From NCBI GenBank assembly GCA_029007645.1, contig JAQXIE010000018.1, positions 1 to 64,000 of the forward strand: a DNA stretch of 64,000 bases, read 5' to 3'. Below the pieces are notes generated by a model. It did no database searches. It was given only the letters and a program-made list of their open reading frames with translations, and had not been told where the DNA came from. The stretch is from Bacteroidales bacterium (lineage in GTDB: Bacteria; Bacteroidota; Bacteroidia; Bacteroidales; Muribaculaceae). Positions 47,131-56,313 of this stretch are shown here, in pieces (position 1 is the first letter of the stretch; every line of letters starts with the position of its first letter). A program made the translations under genes and the position numbers.

Positions 47131-47715
47131 ATGACAATCAAGAGAATCATATACATGCTGGTGGCGCTGACTGCCATGACAGGATTGAGCTCGTGCAACT
47201 ACAACTCGCTGGTCGAAAAGCAGCAGGGCGTTGACCAGGCGTGGGCACAGGTGGAGAACCAGTATCAGCGTCGCGCCGACCTGATTCCGAACCTGGTGAA
47301 CACGGTCAAGGGCTACAGCACCCACGAGGAAGAGACGCTGACCAAGGTGACGGAAGCCCGCGCCAAGGCGACGTCGATAACACTCACCGCCGACGAACTG
47401 ACCGAGGAGAATCTGGCCCGCTATCAGGCAGCCCAGAACGAGCTTTCGGGCGCGCTGAAGTCGCTGCTCGCCGTATCCGAGGCGTATCCCGACCTGAAAG
47501 CCAACGAAAACTTCCTGAACCTGCAGGCTCAGCTCGAGGGAACGGAAAACCGGATCTCGACCGAGCGCAAGCGCTACACCGAGGCCGTGATGGACTACAA
47601 CACGAGCATCAAGAAGTTCCCGACGATGATTTACGCCGGATGGTTCGGGTTCAAGGAAAAACCGCAGTTCAAAGCCGAGGCGGGCGCCGAGCGCGCTCCT
47701 GAAGTAAAATTCTGA
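47131..47715 (+). CDS. LemA family protein
   Basis: YNSLVEKQQGVDQAWAQVENQYQRRADLIPNLVNTVKGYSTHEEETL. Confidence 0.95.
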   Translation: MTIKRIIYMLVALTAMTGLSSCNYNSLVEKQQGVDQAWAQVENQYQRRADLIPNLVNTVKGYSTHEEETLTKVTEARAKATSITLTADELTEENLARYQAAQNELSGALKSLLAVSEAYPDLKANENFLNLQAQLEGTENRISTERKRYTEAVMDYNTSIKKFPTMIYAGWFGFKEKPQFKAEAGAERAPEVKF

Positions 47716-47717
47716 CA

Positions 47718-48242
47718 ATGAAGAAACTGTCATTACTCAGCCTGGCCTCAGTCGCCTTGATGTCGCTCACCTCCTGTCTGGGCTCCGACGTGGAGACCTA
47801 CGACAACTGGAGGAAACAGAACGAAGACTACATAGCCTCGATCGACCTGAACGAGTACGAGCGCTATATTCCGAGCTGGGCTCCCGAGCACGCCATCTAT
47901 ATGAAATGGCACAACGATCGGGCGCTGACCGCCGGAAACCTGGTGCCGATCTCGACGTCGACCGTCAGGGTGAAATATGAGCTGGAGGACATCGAAGGCA
48001 ACAAACTCCAGAACTCCTACAAGGCCAACGGCGACAGCATCTACGAGTCGCAGGTCAACACCAACATCCTGGGCTTCTGGGCCGCTCTGACCAACATGCA
48101 TGTCGGCGACTCGGTGACGATGATTCTGCCCTACCAGTCGGCTTACGGCAACTACTCGTCGGGCAGCGTTCTCCCCTACTCGGATCTGATCTACCACGTG
48201 AAACTCGTATCTGTAAAGGCCTACGAGCGACCGGATAAGTAA
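47718..48242 (+). CDS. FKBP-type peptidyl-prolyl isomerase-like lipoprotein
   Basis: Lipobox SLTSCLG; LGFWAALTNMHVGDSVTMILPYQSAYGNYSSGSVLPYSDLIYHVKLVSV. Confidence 0.8.
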   Translation: MKKLSLLSLASVALMSLTSCLGSDVETYDNWRKQNEDYIASIDLNEYERYIPSWAPEHAIYMKWHNDRALTAGNLVPISTSTVRVKYELEDIEGNKLQNSYKANGDSIYESQVNTNILGFWAALTNMHVGDSVTMILPYQSAYGNYSSGSVLPYSDLIYHVKLVSVKAYERPDK

Positions 48243-48264
48243 ATAACGCAACACTCATTTATAT

Positions 48265-50793
48265 ATGAGAAGGACTATCGCAGCCATGGCCTTGTGTGCA
48301 ACACTCGGGGCCATGGCTTATACCATAACCGGCTACCGGGAGGCACCGATGGCGCGTCTGAGGGTGCCGGCACAGCCCGACAGCGTGGAAAGCGAAAACA
48401 AGTTCGAGGCAACACAATTGCTGCACTCGCGGCATCTGGCCGGCCAATGGCCCGACGACAGCAAATGGAAGCCGTTGCTGACCGACAGCACAGGAATGGT
48501 CGGGGGCTCGAAGAGTACCGACGCGCCGGAACTGCGCACCTACACCACGCGTCTGCGCGCTGCGCGCTATGCCAAGGGCACGCTGAAACTGACCACAGCC
48601 TCGCGTGCGGAAGTAAGCGTCAACGGCGAGGCATTGGTATCGCATGAAAGCTCCGACAGCACAGCCAAGCCGACAACCGCTCCGCTCGAACTGCTCCCCG
48701 AAGCCGACATGCAGATCACTGTCAACATCCTGACCATGCCCGATGACAAGGGCCCGGCGGGATTCAAACTGGAATTCGCCCCCGATGCCGAATACAAGGA
48801 CGTGTCCCTGCAATCCGGAGCCGACCTTCACAGGCGCGTCAGCCCTGTGGCCACGATGCAGGGTGACCGCGTGACGGGAGTGTCGCTCTCGCCCGACGGC
48901 AAGTACCTGCTGACCCGGTACCGCGAGACTGTGTCGGCGACCGAGACGCGACGCCGCGCCGTGCTGACCGAAACGGCCACCGGCCGCGTCATCAGCGAGG
49001 ATATCAACCAGTCGGCCGAATGGATGCCCCGTGGAAACCGGCTCTATTTCACCCGCGCCGGTGTGAAGGGCTACGATCTATACACGCTGAGCGTGCCCGG
49101 CATGCGCAGCCAGCGGATAGCCACGGCCATTCCCTCGGACGAGATCACCGTTTCGCCCGATGAACAGTATCTGATCTATTACACGAATGTCGAGGGCGCG
49201 AAGGAGACCGGCGTGATGCGCCGCGTGCGCACTCCGGACGACCGTATTCCCGGCGACCGAGACCGTTATTATCTGTCGCGCTACGACATGGAGACCGGCG
49301 TCTCGACGGTGCTCACCTACGGCGGCGCCACGACACAGTTCTGCGACATGACCCGCGACGGCTCGAAGCTGCTCTACATTTCATCGCGGGCCACACCCGA
49401 CAAATATCCCTTCTACCGGTCGTCGCTGATCCAGATGGACATGCGCACGTTCGCAACGGATACGATCGTGACGACCTCCAACGCCGACAGCGGCGTCAAT
49501 GACGCGGTATACTCGCCCGACGGACGCCAGGTGTTCCTGACGGGAGGCCCGGACGCCCTGGGCGGAATCGGCGCCAACTATGCGCCGGAACCTATCGGCA
49601 ACGACTTCGACCGTCAGGGTTTCATCATGGATATCGCCACGCGCAGAGTGCGCGCCATGACCCGCGACTTCGATCCGTCGATCGAAGGGAGCGTGACGTG
49701 GAACCCCGTCAACAATATGATATATTTCATCGGCGAGCGCGGATTCTTCCGCGACCTCTACGAGCTGAATCCCGGCAGCGGAGTAATCCGCATGCTGGCC
49801 AAAGAGGTGGAGACGGTGCGCGGTTTCAGCATCGGCGACAACGAGGAACGCCTGGTGGCCTACTACGGCGGCGGCTTCACCAACGAGGGCGCGGCATGGC
49901 TGCTCGACCTCAAGAACGGCCGCAACACGCTGGTCGACGATCCGCTGAAACAATACCTGGGCGACATGCAGTTTGGCGAAATGCGCCCCTGGAGCTTCAC
50001 AGCGTCCGACGGCAGCCTGATCGACGGCTACATGTGCCTGCCTCCCGATTTCGATCCCCAGCGCAAGTATCCGCTGATCGTATACTACTACGGAGGGACA
50101 TCGCCGACAAGCGCCGGATTCTATCACCTCTACTCGCCGCAGGTGTTCGCCAGCCGCGACTATGTGGTCTACACTCTCAATCCGAGCGGCACCACAGGCT
50201 ACGGCCAGGAGTTCTCGGCACGTCATGTCAATGCCTGGGGCAAGCGCACGGCCGACGAGATCATCGAGGGCGTGAAGGCTTTCTGCAAGGCACACCCCTT
50301 TGTCGACGACAAGAAGATTGGCTGTCTGGGAGCCTCCTACGGCGGCTTCATGACCCAGTACCTGCTCACGAAGACCGACATCTTCGCCGCAGCCATGTCG
50401 CATGCCGGCATATCGAACGTGACAAGCTACTGGGGCGAGGGCTACTGGGGATATTCCTACAATTCGGTCGCGGCTGCCAAGAGCTACCCCTGGACCGATC
50501 CCGAGCTTTACACAAAGCAAGGTTCGCTGTTCAATGCCGACAAGATACACACGCCGTTATTGCTGCTGCACGGAACGGCCGATACCAACGTGCCCATCGG
50601 CGAGAGCATCCAGCTGTTCAACGCACTGCGCATCCTGGGCCGCGATGTGGAATTCATCACCGTCGAAGGTGAGAACCATGTGATCTCGGACTACGAGAAG
50701 AAACTGCTGTGGCAGAACACGATAATGGCCTGGTTCGCCAAGTGGCTGCAGGATGATCCCCGCTGGTGGAACAGCCTCTACGGTAACAAATAA
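48265..50793 (+). CDS. S9 family peptidase (prolyl oligopeptidase/DPP-like)
   Basis: WD40-like TolB repeats; GCLGASYGGFMTQYLLT nucleophile motif; HGTADTNVPIGES; ENHVISD. Confidence 0.93.
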   Translation: MRRTIAAMALCATLGAMAYTITGYREAPMARLRVPAQPDSVESENKFEATQLLHSRHLAGQWPDDSKWKPLLTDSTGMVGGSKSTDAPELRTYTTRLRAARYAKGTLKLTTASRAEVSVNGEALVSHESSDSTAKPTTAPLELLPEADMQITVNILTMPDDKGPAGFKLEFAPDAEYKDVSLQSGADLHRRVSPVATMQGDRVTGVSLSPDGKYLLTRYRETVSATETRRRAVLTETATGRVISEDINQSAEWMPRGNRLYFTRAGVKGYDLYTLSVPGMRSQRIATAIPSDEITVSPDEQYLIYYTNVEGAKETGVMRRVRTPDDRIPGDRDRYYLSRYDMETGVSTVLTYGGATTQFCDMTRDGSKLLYISSRATPDKYPFYRSSLIQMDMRTFATDTIVTTSNADSGVNDAVYSPDGRQVFLTGGPDALGGIGANYAPEPIGNDFDRQGFIMDIATRRVRAMTRDFDPSIEGSVTWNPVNNMIYFIGERGFFRDLYELNPGSGVIRMLAKEVETVRGFSIGDNEERLVAYYGGGFTNEGAAWLLDLKNGRNTLVDDPLKQYLGDMQFGEMRPWSFTASDGSLIDGYMCLPPDFDPQRKYPLIVYYYGGTSPTSAGFYHLYSPQVFASRDYVVYTLNPSGTTGYGQEFSARHVNAWGKRTADEIIEGVKAFCKAHPFVDDKKIGCLGASYGGFMTQYLLTKTDIFAAAMSHAGISNVTSYWGEGYWGYSYNSVAAAKSYPWTDPELYTKQGSLFNADKIHTPLLLLHGTADTNVPIGESIQLFNALRILGRDVEFITVEGENHVISDYEKKLLWQNTIMAWFAKWLQDDPRWWNSLYGNK

Positions 50794-50797
50794 AACA

Positions 50798-51160
50798 ATG
50801 ATCAAAATGAAATATATCAAAGCTATTATGGCTGCCGGGGCGATCGCCCTGTTGTCGCTTGCTTCGTGCAACAGCAAGAGTATGAAGGACAGCGAGGAAA
50901 CCGCAGCCGAAATCGAGGCAGCCCAACTCGAAGGCCGCGAGGCGGCACGCATTTTCGTAAACCGGCCATGGCACGACACGATCTCGCTGCAGGCCCGGCT
51001 CCTGGAAGCACGTGCTGGTCAGAGCAAATATGTCACGGCCAAGAAGCCACGTTGCGCGGCGGCTTACGACTCGGCATTTGTCTCGACCCTGCGCACGGTG
51101 AATATCAGTGTGGCGCTCGAACTTGAGAAAGCGCACCGCACACCGAAAGTAAACCGTTGA
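50798..51160 (+). CDS. hypothetical lipoprotein
   Basis: IALLSLASCNSKSMKD lipobox. Confidence 0.65.
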   Translation: MIKMKYIKAIMAAGAIALLSLASCNSKSMKDSEETAAEIEAAQLEGREAARIFVNRPWHDTISLQARLLEARAGQSKYVTAKKPRCAAAYDSAFVSTLRTVNISVALELEKAHRTPKVNR

Positions 51161-51171
51161 AAGGAGACCCG

Positions 51172-51966
51172 ATGAGCGTCATTCCCGGTGACATTGCGCA
51201 GCTTCTGGATGAAGAGGCGGCACGCATCAACAATCCGGATTTCATCGCATCGGATCCGGTACAGTTTCCGCGTCGCTTCACACGCCTGCAGGATATTGAA
51301 ATCGTGTCACTGCTGGCGGCGACACTGGCATGGGGCAACCGCCGGATGATATGCCGCGATACCGAACGGCTTCTGGACCTGATGGAACATGAGCCCTACC
51401 GCTACGTGATGGAGCGGGGATACGACGATCTGGACCCGGAGATCAACATCCACCGGACCTTTTTCGGACGTCATCTCAAGCAATTTCTCAACGGGTTGCA
51501 CGGCATTTATACGAACAATCCGAGTCTGGATGCGTTTAGCAAAAAGACGGGAAGCGGCGAGGACGCCGCGCCGGCATGGCGTCTGACTGCCGCGATGCAG
51601 GAAGTTTTCACGGCGCAGAACGGCGGCGTGCCCTGCGAGCGGTGTCTGCCGGCCGATCTGAAGCACACGGCACTGAAGCGCATCAACATGGCGCTCCGCT
51701 GGCTGGTGCGCGATGACGGCATCGTCGACCTCGGCGTATGGAAGTCCATTCCGAAAAGCCGGCTTTACATTCCGCTGGACGTACATGTGGGCAATACCGC
51801 CCGCAACCTGGGTCTCACCACGCGCAAGGCCAACGACCGCCACACGGTCGAAGAACTGACCGCCACGCTGCGCGCACTGCGACCGGACGACCCGGTCTAC
51901 TACGACTATGCCTTGTTCGGCATAGGCGTGACTGCCAAAGAATCCTCTAACCAAAATAACCTCTGA
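51172..51966 (+). CDS. TIGR02757 family protein
   Basis: RFTRLQDIEIVSLLAATLAWGNRRMI; MALRWLVRDDGIVDLGVWKSIPKSRLYIPLDVHVGNTARNLGL. Confidence 0.88.
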   Translation: MSVIPGDIAQLLDEEAARINNPDFIASDPVQFPRRFTRLQDIEIVSLLAATLAWGNRRMICRDTERLLDLMEHEPYRYVMERGYDDLDPEINIHRTFFGRHLKQFLNGLHGIYTNNPSLDAFSKKTGSGEDAAPAWRLTAAMQEVFTAQNGGVPCERCLPADLKHTALKRINMALRWLVRDDGIVDLGVWKSIPKSRLYIPLDVHVGNTARNLGLTTRKANDRHTVEELTATLRALRPDDPVYYDYALFGIGVTAKESSNQNNL

Positions 51967-51980
51967 ACAAACTGACCGAC

Positions 51981-53468
51981 ATGACGCGACGCTTCTTACA
52001 ATTGCTTCTGGCACTTACCATATCGCTGACAGCCTTTGCCTACAACAACCCGAAACGGGAGTTCCGGGGGGCCTGGCTGCATGTCATTGGCCAGAGTCAA
52101 TGGCAGGACAAGAGCCCCGAACAGGCCCGGGCCTATATTGTGGACCAATTCAACAAGCTGCAGGACGCCGGATGCAATGTGGTGATATTCCAGGTGCGTC
52201 CTACGGCCGATGCGGTCTACAAGTCGGAGCTGGAGCCCTGGAGCGCGTGGCTGACGGGTAAACGGGGCAAAGCGCCGAATCCGGTGTGGGATCCGATGGA
52301 ATTCGCCATCGCCGAAGCCCATCGCCGCGGCTTGGAGTTCCATGCTTGGCTCAACCCCTACAGGGTGACGTCGACCGCCAAGGAAACACTGCCCGCCGAT
52401 CATCTGTCGAACCGTGAGCCTGAACGGTTTTTCCGCTACAACGGACAGGTGCTGTTCGACCCGGCCTATCAGGAGAACCGCGATTTCATCTGCGAGGTGG
52501 TTACCGACATTCTGCGGCGCTACGACGTGGACGGCATTCATATCGATGACTATTTCTACCCCTACCCCGCCGCCGGGAAATCGATTCCCGACGACGCGAG
52601 CTACCGTAAATTCGGCAACGGCATGGACCGCGGCGACTGGCGCCGGCACAATGTGGATCTGTTGATCGAGCAGCTGCACCGTACTATCAAGAAGGAGAAG
52701 CCCTGGGTGCGCTTCGGAATCAGCCCGTTCGGCATCTGGCGCAACAAGTCGAACGATCCGCGCGGGTCGGAAAGCAGCGGGCTGCAGAACTACGACGGCC
52801 TCTACGCCGACGTGCTGCTGTGGGACCGCAAGGGCTGGATGGACTATATCGTGCCGCAGCTCTACTGGAATCTGGACACGAAGGCCGCACCGAGCCGCAA
52901 GCTGGTGAAGTGGTGGAACGACAATATCCATAACAGCGACCTTTACATCGGCCAGGACGTGCAGCGCACCATGAACATGGCCGATCCGGGCAACAACGAC
53001 CGCAACGAGCTCGACACGAAGGTGCGTCTGACACGACAGCTTCCCAACGTGAAGGGCAATGTCTGGTGGCATGGCTATTGGGTGACCGGCAACTACAAGG
53101 GAGCGGCCGACTCGCTGGCGTCGAAATACCAGTCGACAATAGCGCTGCCCCCCGTCTACGACGGTCCCGGACATGGTCCCAAAGGAATCAAACACCTTAA
53201 AATCGTTAAGAGCCATGAGGGAAAATTCCTGGAATGGAACCGTCCGGAGCAGGGCCGCGAGCCGAAGAGCGACGACGTAGTGAAGTTCGTGGTCTATGAA
53301 TTCTTCCCGGGCGAAAAGCAGGACACCGAGGATCCCCAGGCCATAGTGGCGATGACGCCCTACAACCGCGTGCGCGTTGAGAATGCCGAGCGCGGCATGA
53401 CCTACGCCGTGACCACCCTGGACCGCCTGAACCGCGAATCCAAACCCGTCTTCCTCTACGTCAAATAA
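51981..53468 (+). CDS. family 10-like glycosyl hydrolase (GHL10/DUF187)
   Basis: KREFRGAWLHVIGQSQWQ; NVVIFQVRPTADAVYKSELEPWSAWLTG; YDVDGIHIDDYFYPYP; YIVPQLYWN. Confidence 0.93.
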   Translation: MTRRFLQLLLALTISLTAFAYNNPKREFRGAWLHVIGQSQWQDKSPEQARAYIVDQFNKLQDAGCNVVIFQVRPTADAVYKSELEPWSAWLTGKRGKAPNPVWDPMEFAIAEAHRRGLEFHAWLNPYRVTSTAKETLPADHLSNREPERFFRYNGQVLFDPAYQENRDFICEVVTDILRRYDVDGIHIDDYFYPYPAAGKSIPDDASYRKFGNGMDRGDWRRHNVDLLIEQLHRTIKKEKPWVRFGISPFGIWRNKSNDPRGSESSGLQNYDGLYADVLLWDRKGWMDYIVPQLYWNLDTKAAPSRKLVKWWNDNIHNSDLYIGQDVQRTMNMADPGNNDRNELDTKVRLTRQLPNVKGNVWWHGYWVTGNYKGAADSLASKYQSTIALPPVYDGPGHGPKGIKHLKIVKSHEGKFLEWNRPEQGREPKSDDVVKFVVYEFFPGEKQDTEDPQAIVAMTPYNRVRVENAERGMTYAVTTLDRLNRESKPVFLYVK

Positions 53469-53483
53469 CGCCGGTCATATCGT

Positions 53484-53540
53484 TATTTTTGTCACTGCAG
53501 AGACAATTTATTATCTTTGTCACTGCAGAGACAATTTATA
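53484..53540 (+). promoter_or_regulatory. 28-bp tandem duplication carrying two TAnnTTTG elements and two GTCaCTGCAGaGAC near-palindromes
   Basis: TATTTTTG (53484-53491) and TATCTTTG (53512-53519); 24-bp identical segment tttgtcactgcagagacaatttat at 53488 and 53516. Confidence 0.75.
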
Positions 53541-54559
53541 TGGAAATAAACAGCCTCTATTATGTCTACGGATTGTGCACGATGTTCTACGCCATGATGA
53601 CGTACTTCTTCGTGCGCAAGGCTGACCGTCTGTCGCGCCTGCTGGCTCTGCTGATGTGCACACTCGCCCTGCAGTGCCTCTCGGCCAACTTCTTCATGCT
53701 CAAGGGCCAGTATACCGACGGCTACTGGTGGAACATGCAGTCGTCGCTCGACATGATCGCCGTGCCGATGTACTCGTTCATCCTGGTGGAACTTGTCGAG
53801 CCCGGGCGGTTGAAAATACGGGACATGCTGCTGATGGAGGCGCCGTTCCTGGTGCTACCGGCTCTGTTCATTCCCACGCGCAACGACATCTTCTATTACA
53901 TACTGACCGCCTGGGCCGTGGTGTACGGCAATTTCTTCATGATATGGACGCTGGTGCAAATTCCCCGTTACCACAGTCGTCTCAGAGAGCATTTTTCGTA
54001 TACCGAGAACATCAACCTCAACTGGCTGCGCACTATTCTGGTGTCGTTTTACGTTCTGCTGACCCTGTGGGTGGTCAACTGCGTGGCCATACACCTCAAC
54101 GTGGAAATTCTGTACATGCTGCTGTCATTAGGCATCTGGACCACCATCTGCTACTTCCTGTACAAACACGAGCAGGTGATGGACGAGCTGCGGACAGATG
54201 TGGAGACGCCCGCCGAAACGCCAGCACCGGCGCTCTCGGAGCTGGGCCGGAAGATAGAGCAGCTGTTCCGCGAGAGCCAGATTTTCCTCAACCCGCATCT
54301 CAAGTTGTCGGACGTGGCCGAGGCCTGCAACACCAACCGCACCTACGTCAGCAACTATTTCAACCAGGAAGCCGGCGCCTCGTTTTACGAATACGTCAAC
54401 ACGATGCGCGTCGACCACGCGTGCGCGTTGTTGCGCGACACAAACGATTCGGTCAAGGTCATAGCCGCGCGGTCAGGCTTCAACAGCCCGCAGTCCTTTA
54501 TCCGTACCTTTGTCAAGGTGAGGGGCGTCAAGCCGACCGATTTTCGCAACAGCTTGTAA
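53540..54559 (+). CDS. AraC-family transcriptional regulator with N-terminal transmembrane sensor
   Basis: Six to seven hydrophobic segments; C-terminal KLSDVAEACNTNRTYVSNYFNQEAGASFYEYVNTMRVDHACALLRDTNDSVKVIAARSGFNSPQSFIRTFVKVRGVKPTDFR. Confidence 0.92.
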   Translation: MEINSLYYVYGLCTMFYAMMTYFFVRKADRLSRLLALLMCTLALQCLSANFFMLKGQYTDGYWWNMQSSLDMIAVPMYSFILVELVEPGRLKIRDMLLMEAPFLVLPALFIPTRNDIFYYILTAWAVVYGNFFMIWTLVQIPRYHSRLREHFSYTENINLNWLRTILVSFYVLLTLWVVNCVAIHLNVEILYMLLSLGIWTTICYFLYKHEQVMDELRTDVETPAETPAPALSELGRKIEQLFRESQIFLNPHLKLSDVAEACNTNRTYVSNYFNQEAGASFYEYVNTMRVDHACALLRDTNDSVKVIAARSGFNSPQSFIRTFVKVRGVKPTDFRNSL

Positions 54560-54713
54560 ATCATACATATTTACGTATTATCAACATCTTTTGACGGATT
54601 GTAACCTCCCAACCCTCCTGTTGTGACGATAATTTTACGCATTGTGCGCTGCGTTGATTCATTTATAATTAGTTTTGTGACCGCAACGATTAACCTTTAA
54701 AGAACTATTTACT

Positions 54714-55130
54714 ATGAAGAAAATCCTTTATGTGGCATTCATGGCCATAGCAGCAGCCACGATGACCGCCTGCGGCGGTTCGAACGAGAAGAAGTCAGTG
54801 AACGTGGACGGCCAGGAGGTTGTCGTGTCGGAAGAGGTTGCCGACCTGGACCTGCAGGGCATCAGCGACCTGGTGAAGAAGGACAGCAAGGACGTCACCG
54901 CCGACGATTACGACTTCGTGATCGACCAGCTGGAGATCCTGAACAAGAAGACCGCCAAGATGAACAACGAGGAGTTCCAGATATGGCGGGACAGCCTGAG
55001 CAGCGACGACAAGGGCGTGGTGATGACCTTGGGCTTAATGGCCGAGGGCATGCAGAAACGCGCAGAGCTGTCGGATTCCCAGCGCGAACGCCTGGACAAG
55101 GTGCTGGCCGAACTGGACAAGCGCGACTGA
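54714..55130 (+). CDS. hypothetical lipoprotein
   Basis: AATMTACGGSNEKK lipobox; TAGTTTTG upstream. Confidence 0.7.
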   Translation: MKKILYVAFMAIAAATMTACGGSNEKKSVNVDGQEVVVSEEVADLDLQGISDLVKKDSKDVTADDYDFVIDQLEILNKKTAKMNNEEFQIWRDSLSSDDKGVVMTLGLMAEGMQKRAELSDSQRERLDKVLAELDKRD

Positions 55131-55163
55131 CATATGCGTAACTACGACCTCCTCCCCCGCTAA

Positions 55164-55273
55164 AATTAATCCCGATTAATCTCGATTTATCTTGATTAAT
55201 CGGGATTTGTCCTGATTATTCGGGATTTGTCCTGATTAATCGGGATTTGTCCTGATTGATCAGGATTAATCTT
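55164..55273. repeat. upstream array: eleven 10-bp units GATTNNTCNN
   Basis: aattaatccc gattaatctc gatttatctt gattaatcgg gatttgtcct gattattcgg gatttgtcct gattaatcgg gatttgtcct gattgatcag gattaatctt. Confidence 0.95.
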
Positions 55274-55363
55274 GAGTCATTGGGCGCAATCCATCGCAGC
55301 GCGGATCTGTTGTCCGGCTGTCGGGAACATCGCGGCGGGGCGCAATTATTCGTCTATTAAGAT

Positions 55364-55394
55364 TTGCGGATGTTTTGTAATTGCATTATATTTG
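55364..55394 (+). promoter_or_regulatory. promoter candidate of four-helix gene 2
   Basis: TTG (55364-55366) - 20 nt - TATATTTG (55387-55394). Confidence 0.55.
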
Positions 55395-55414
55395 TGTGAA
55401 ATACCGGAATAATT

Positions 55415-56170
55415 ATGAGCGTCAATATTCAGTTTTCTCAATCTTATTATTGGCTTAACTCCTGGATTTTAGCCAACGTGATTCAGCTTGGCACACAGGA
55501 TTTCTGCGACCGGTTTATCGACCATCGAATGGATCCCGGACGTCGTCTTTACGACCAGATGGTAATGGCTGCCCGTTGTGGTGTGGCCAATATCGCAGAA
55601 GGCTCAGCCCGACACTCTACGTCGGTGGAAACTGAAATGAAGCTGCTCGACGTGGCAAGAGCGAGTTTTGACGAACTTCAGGGCGATCTCTTTAATTTCC
55701 TGCTGCGTCTCCGGGCAGATGTATGGGCTATAGGTAACCCTGACCGCGAGGTAATTTGGCAAATGAGGCTTGATACGCCGCAATATACCAACAGCTATCT
55801 GCATGATGCAGCCATACACATTCTCAATCAAAAAAGCAAATTCGACAGATGGCTCAATAATAAGAATCCCGAAATAGTGGCCAATGCGCTGTTAGTGTTG
55901 TGTCTCAGACAGAACAAGATGCTACAGTCCCAGATTCAGAGTCAGCTTGAGAGCTTCCGCCAGACGGGTGGCTTCACTGAAAATATGACAGCCGAACGAC
56001 TTGAAGCCCGCAAGGTCCAGGCAGCAGAGGCTGGCGCACCGCTCTGTCCGAAGTGCGGAAAGCCGATGTTGCGTCGTATGCAGAAGAAAGGCCAGATGCA
56101 GGGCCGCGAGTTCTGGGGTTGCAGCGACTATCCGCGCTGTGATGGGCTCCGCCCGATGAATCAAGATTAA
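55415..56170 (+). CDS. four helix bundle protein with C-terminal suffix containing a topoisomerase-type C4 zinc ribbon
   Basis: DQMVMAARCGVANIAEGSARHSTSVETEMKLLDVARASFDEL; C-term CPKCGKPMLRRMQKKGQMQGREFWGCSDYPRCDGLRPM. Confidence 0.88.
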   Translation: MSVNIQFSQSYYWLNSWILANVIQLGTQDFCDRFIDHRMDPGRRLYDQMVMAARCGVANIAEGSARHSTSVETEMKLLDVARASFDELQGDLFNFLLRLRADVWAIGNPDREVIWQMRLDTPQYTNSYLHDAAIHILNQKSKFDRWLNNKNPEIVANALLVLCLRQNKMLQSQIQSQLESFRQTGGFTENMTAERLEARKVQAAEAGAPLCPKCGKPMLRRMQKKGQMQGREFWGCSDYPRCDGLRPMNQD

Positions 56171-56244
56171 TCCCGATGAATCAAGATTAAACCTGATAAA
56201 TCCTGATAAATCCTGATAAATCCCGATTAATCGGGATTTGTCTC
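56155..56244. repeat. downstream array: nine 10-bp units GATNAATCNN, inverted in sense relative to upstream array
   Basis: gatgaatcaa gattaatccc gatgaatcaa gattaaacct gataaatcct gataaatcct gataaatccc gattaatcgg gatttgtctc; overlaps last codons and stop of 55415 CDS. Confidence 0.94.
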
Positions 56245-56313
56245 GGAGCTTCTTTCTGGCGGCAACCCGGAGGGGCGTTCGATTGTTATAGCCTTTGAAA
56301 GGAGATTATAACA

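Noticed and set aside
27234-56170. Diversity-generating retroelement (Avd-like protein)
   Set aside because: No reverse transcriptase, no variable/template repeat pair or CLec target seen in the window.
55164-56244. Insertion sequence with terminal inverted repeats
   Set aside because: The enclosed protein is a four-helix bundle, not a transposase; ends are periodic arrays, not unique IRs; no target duplication identified.
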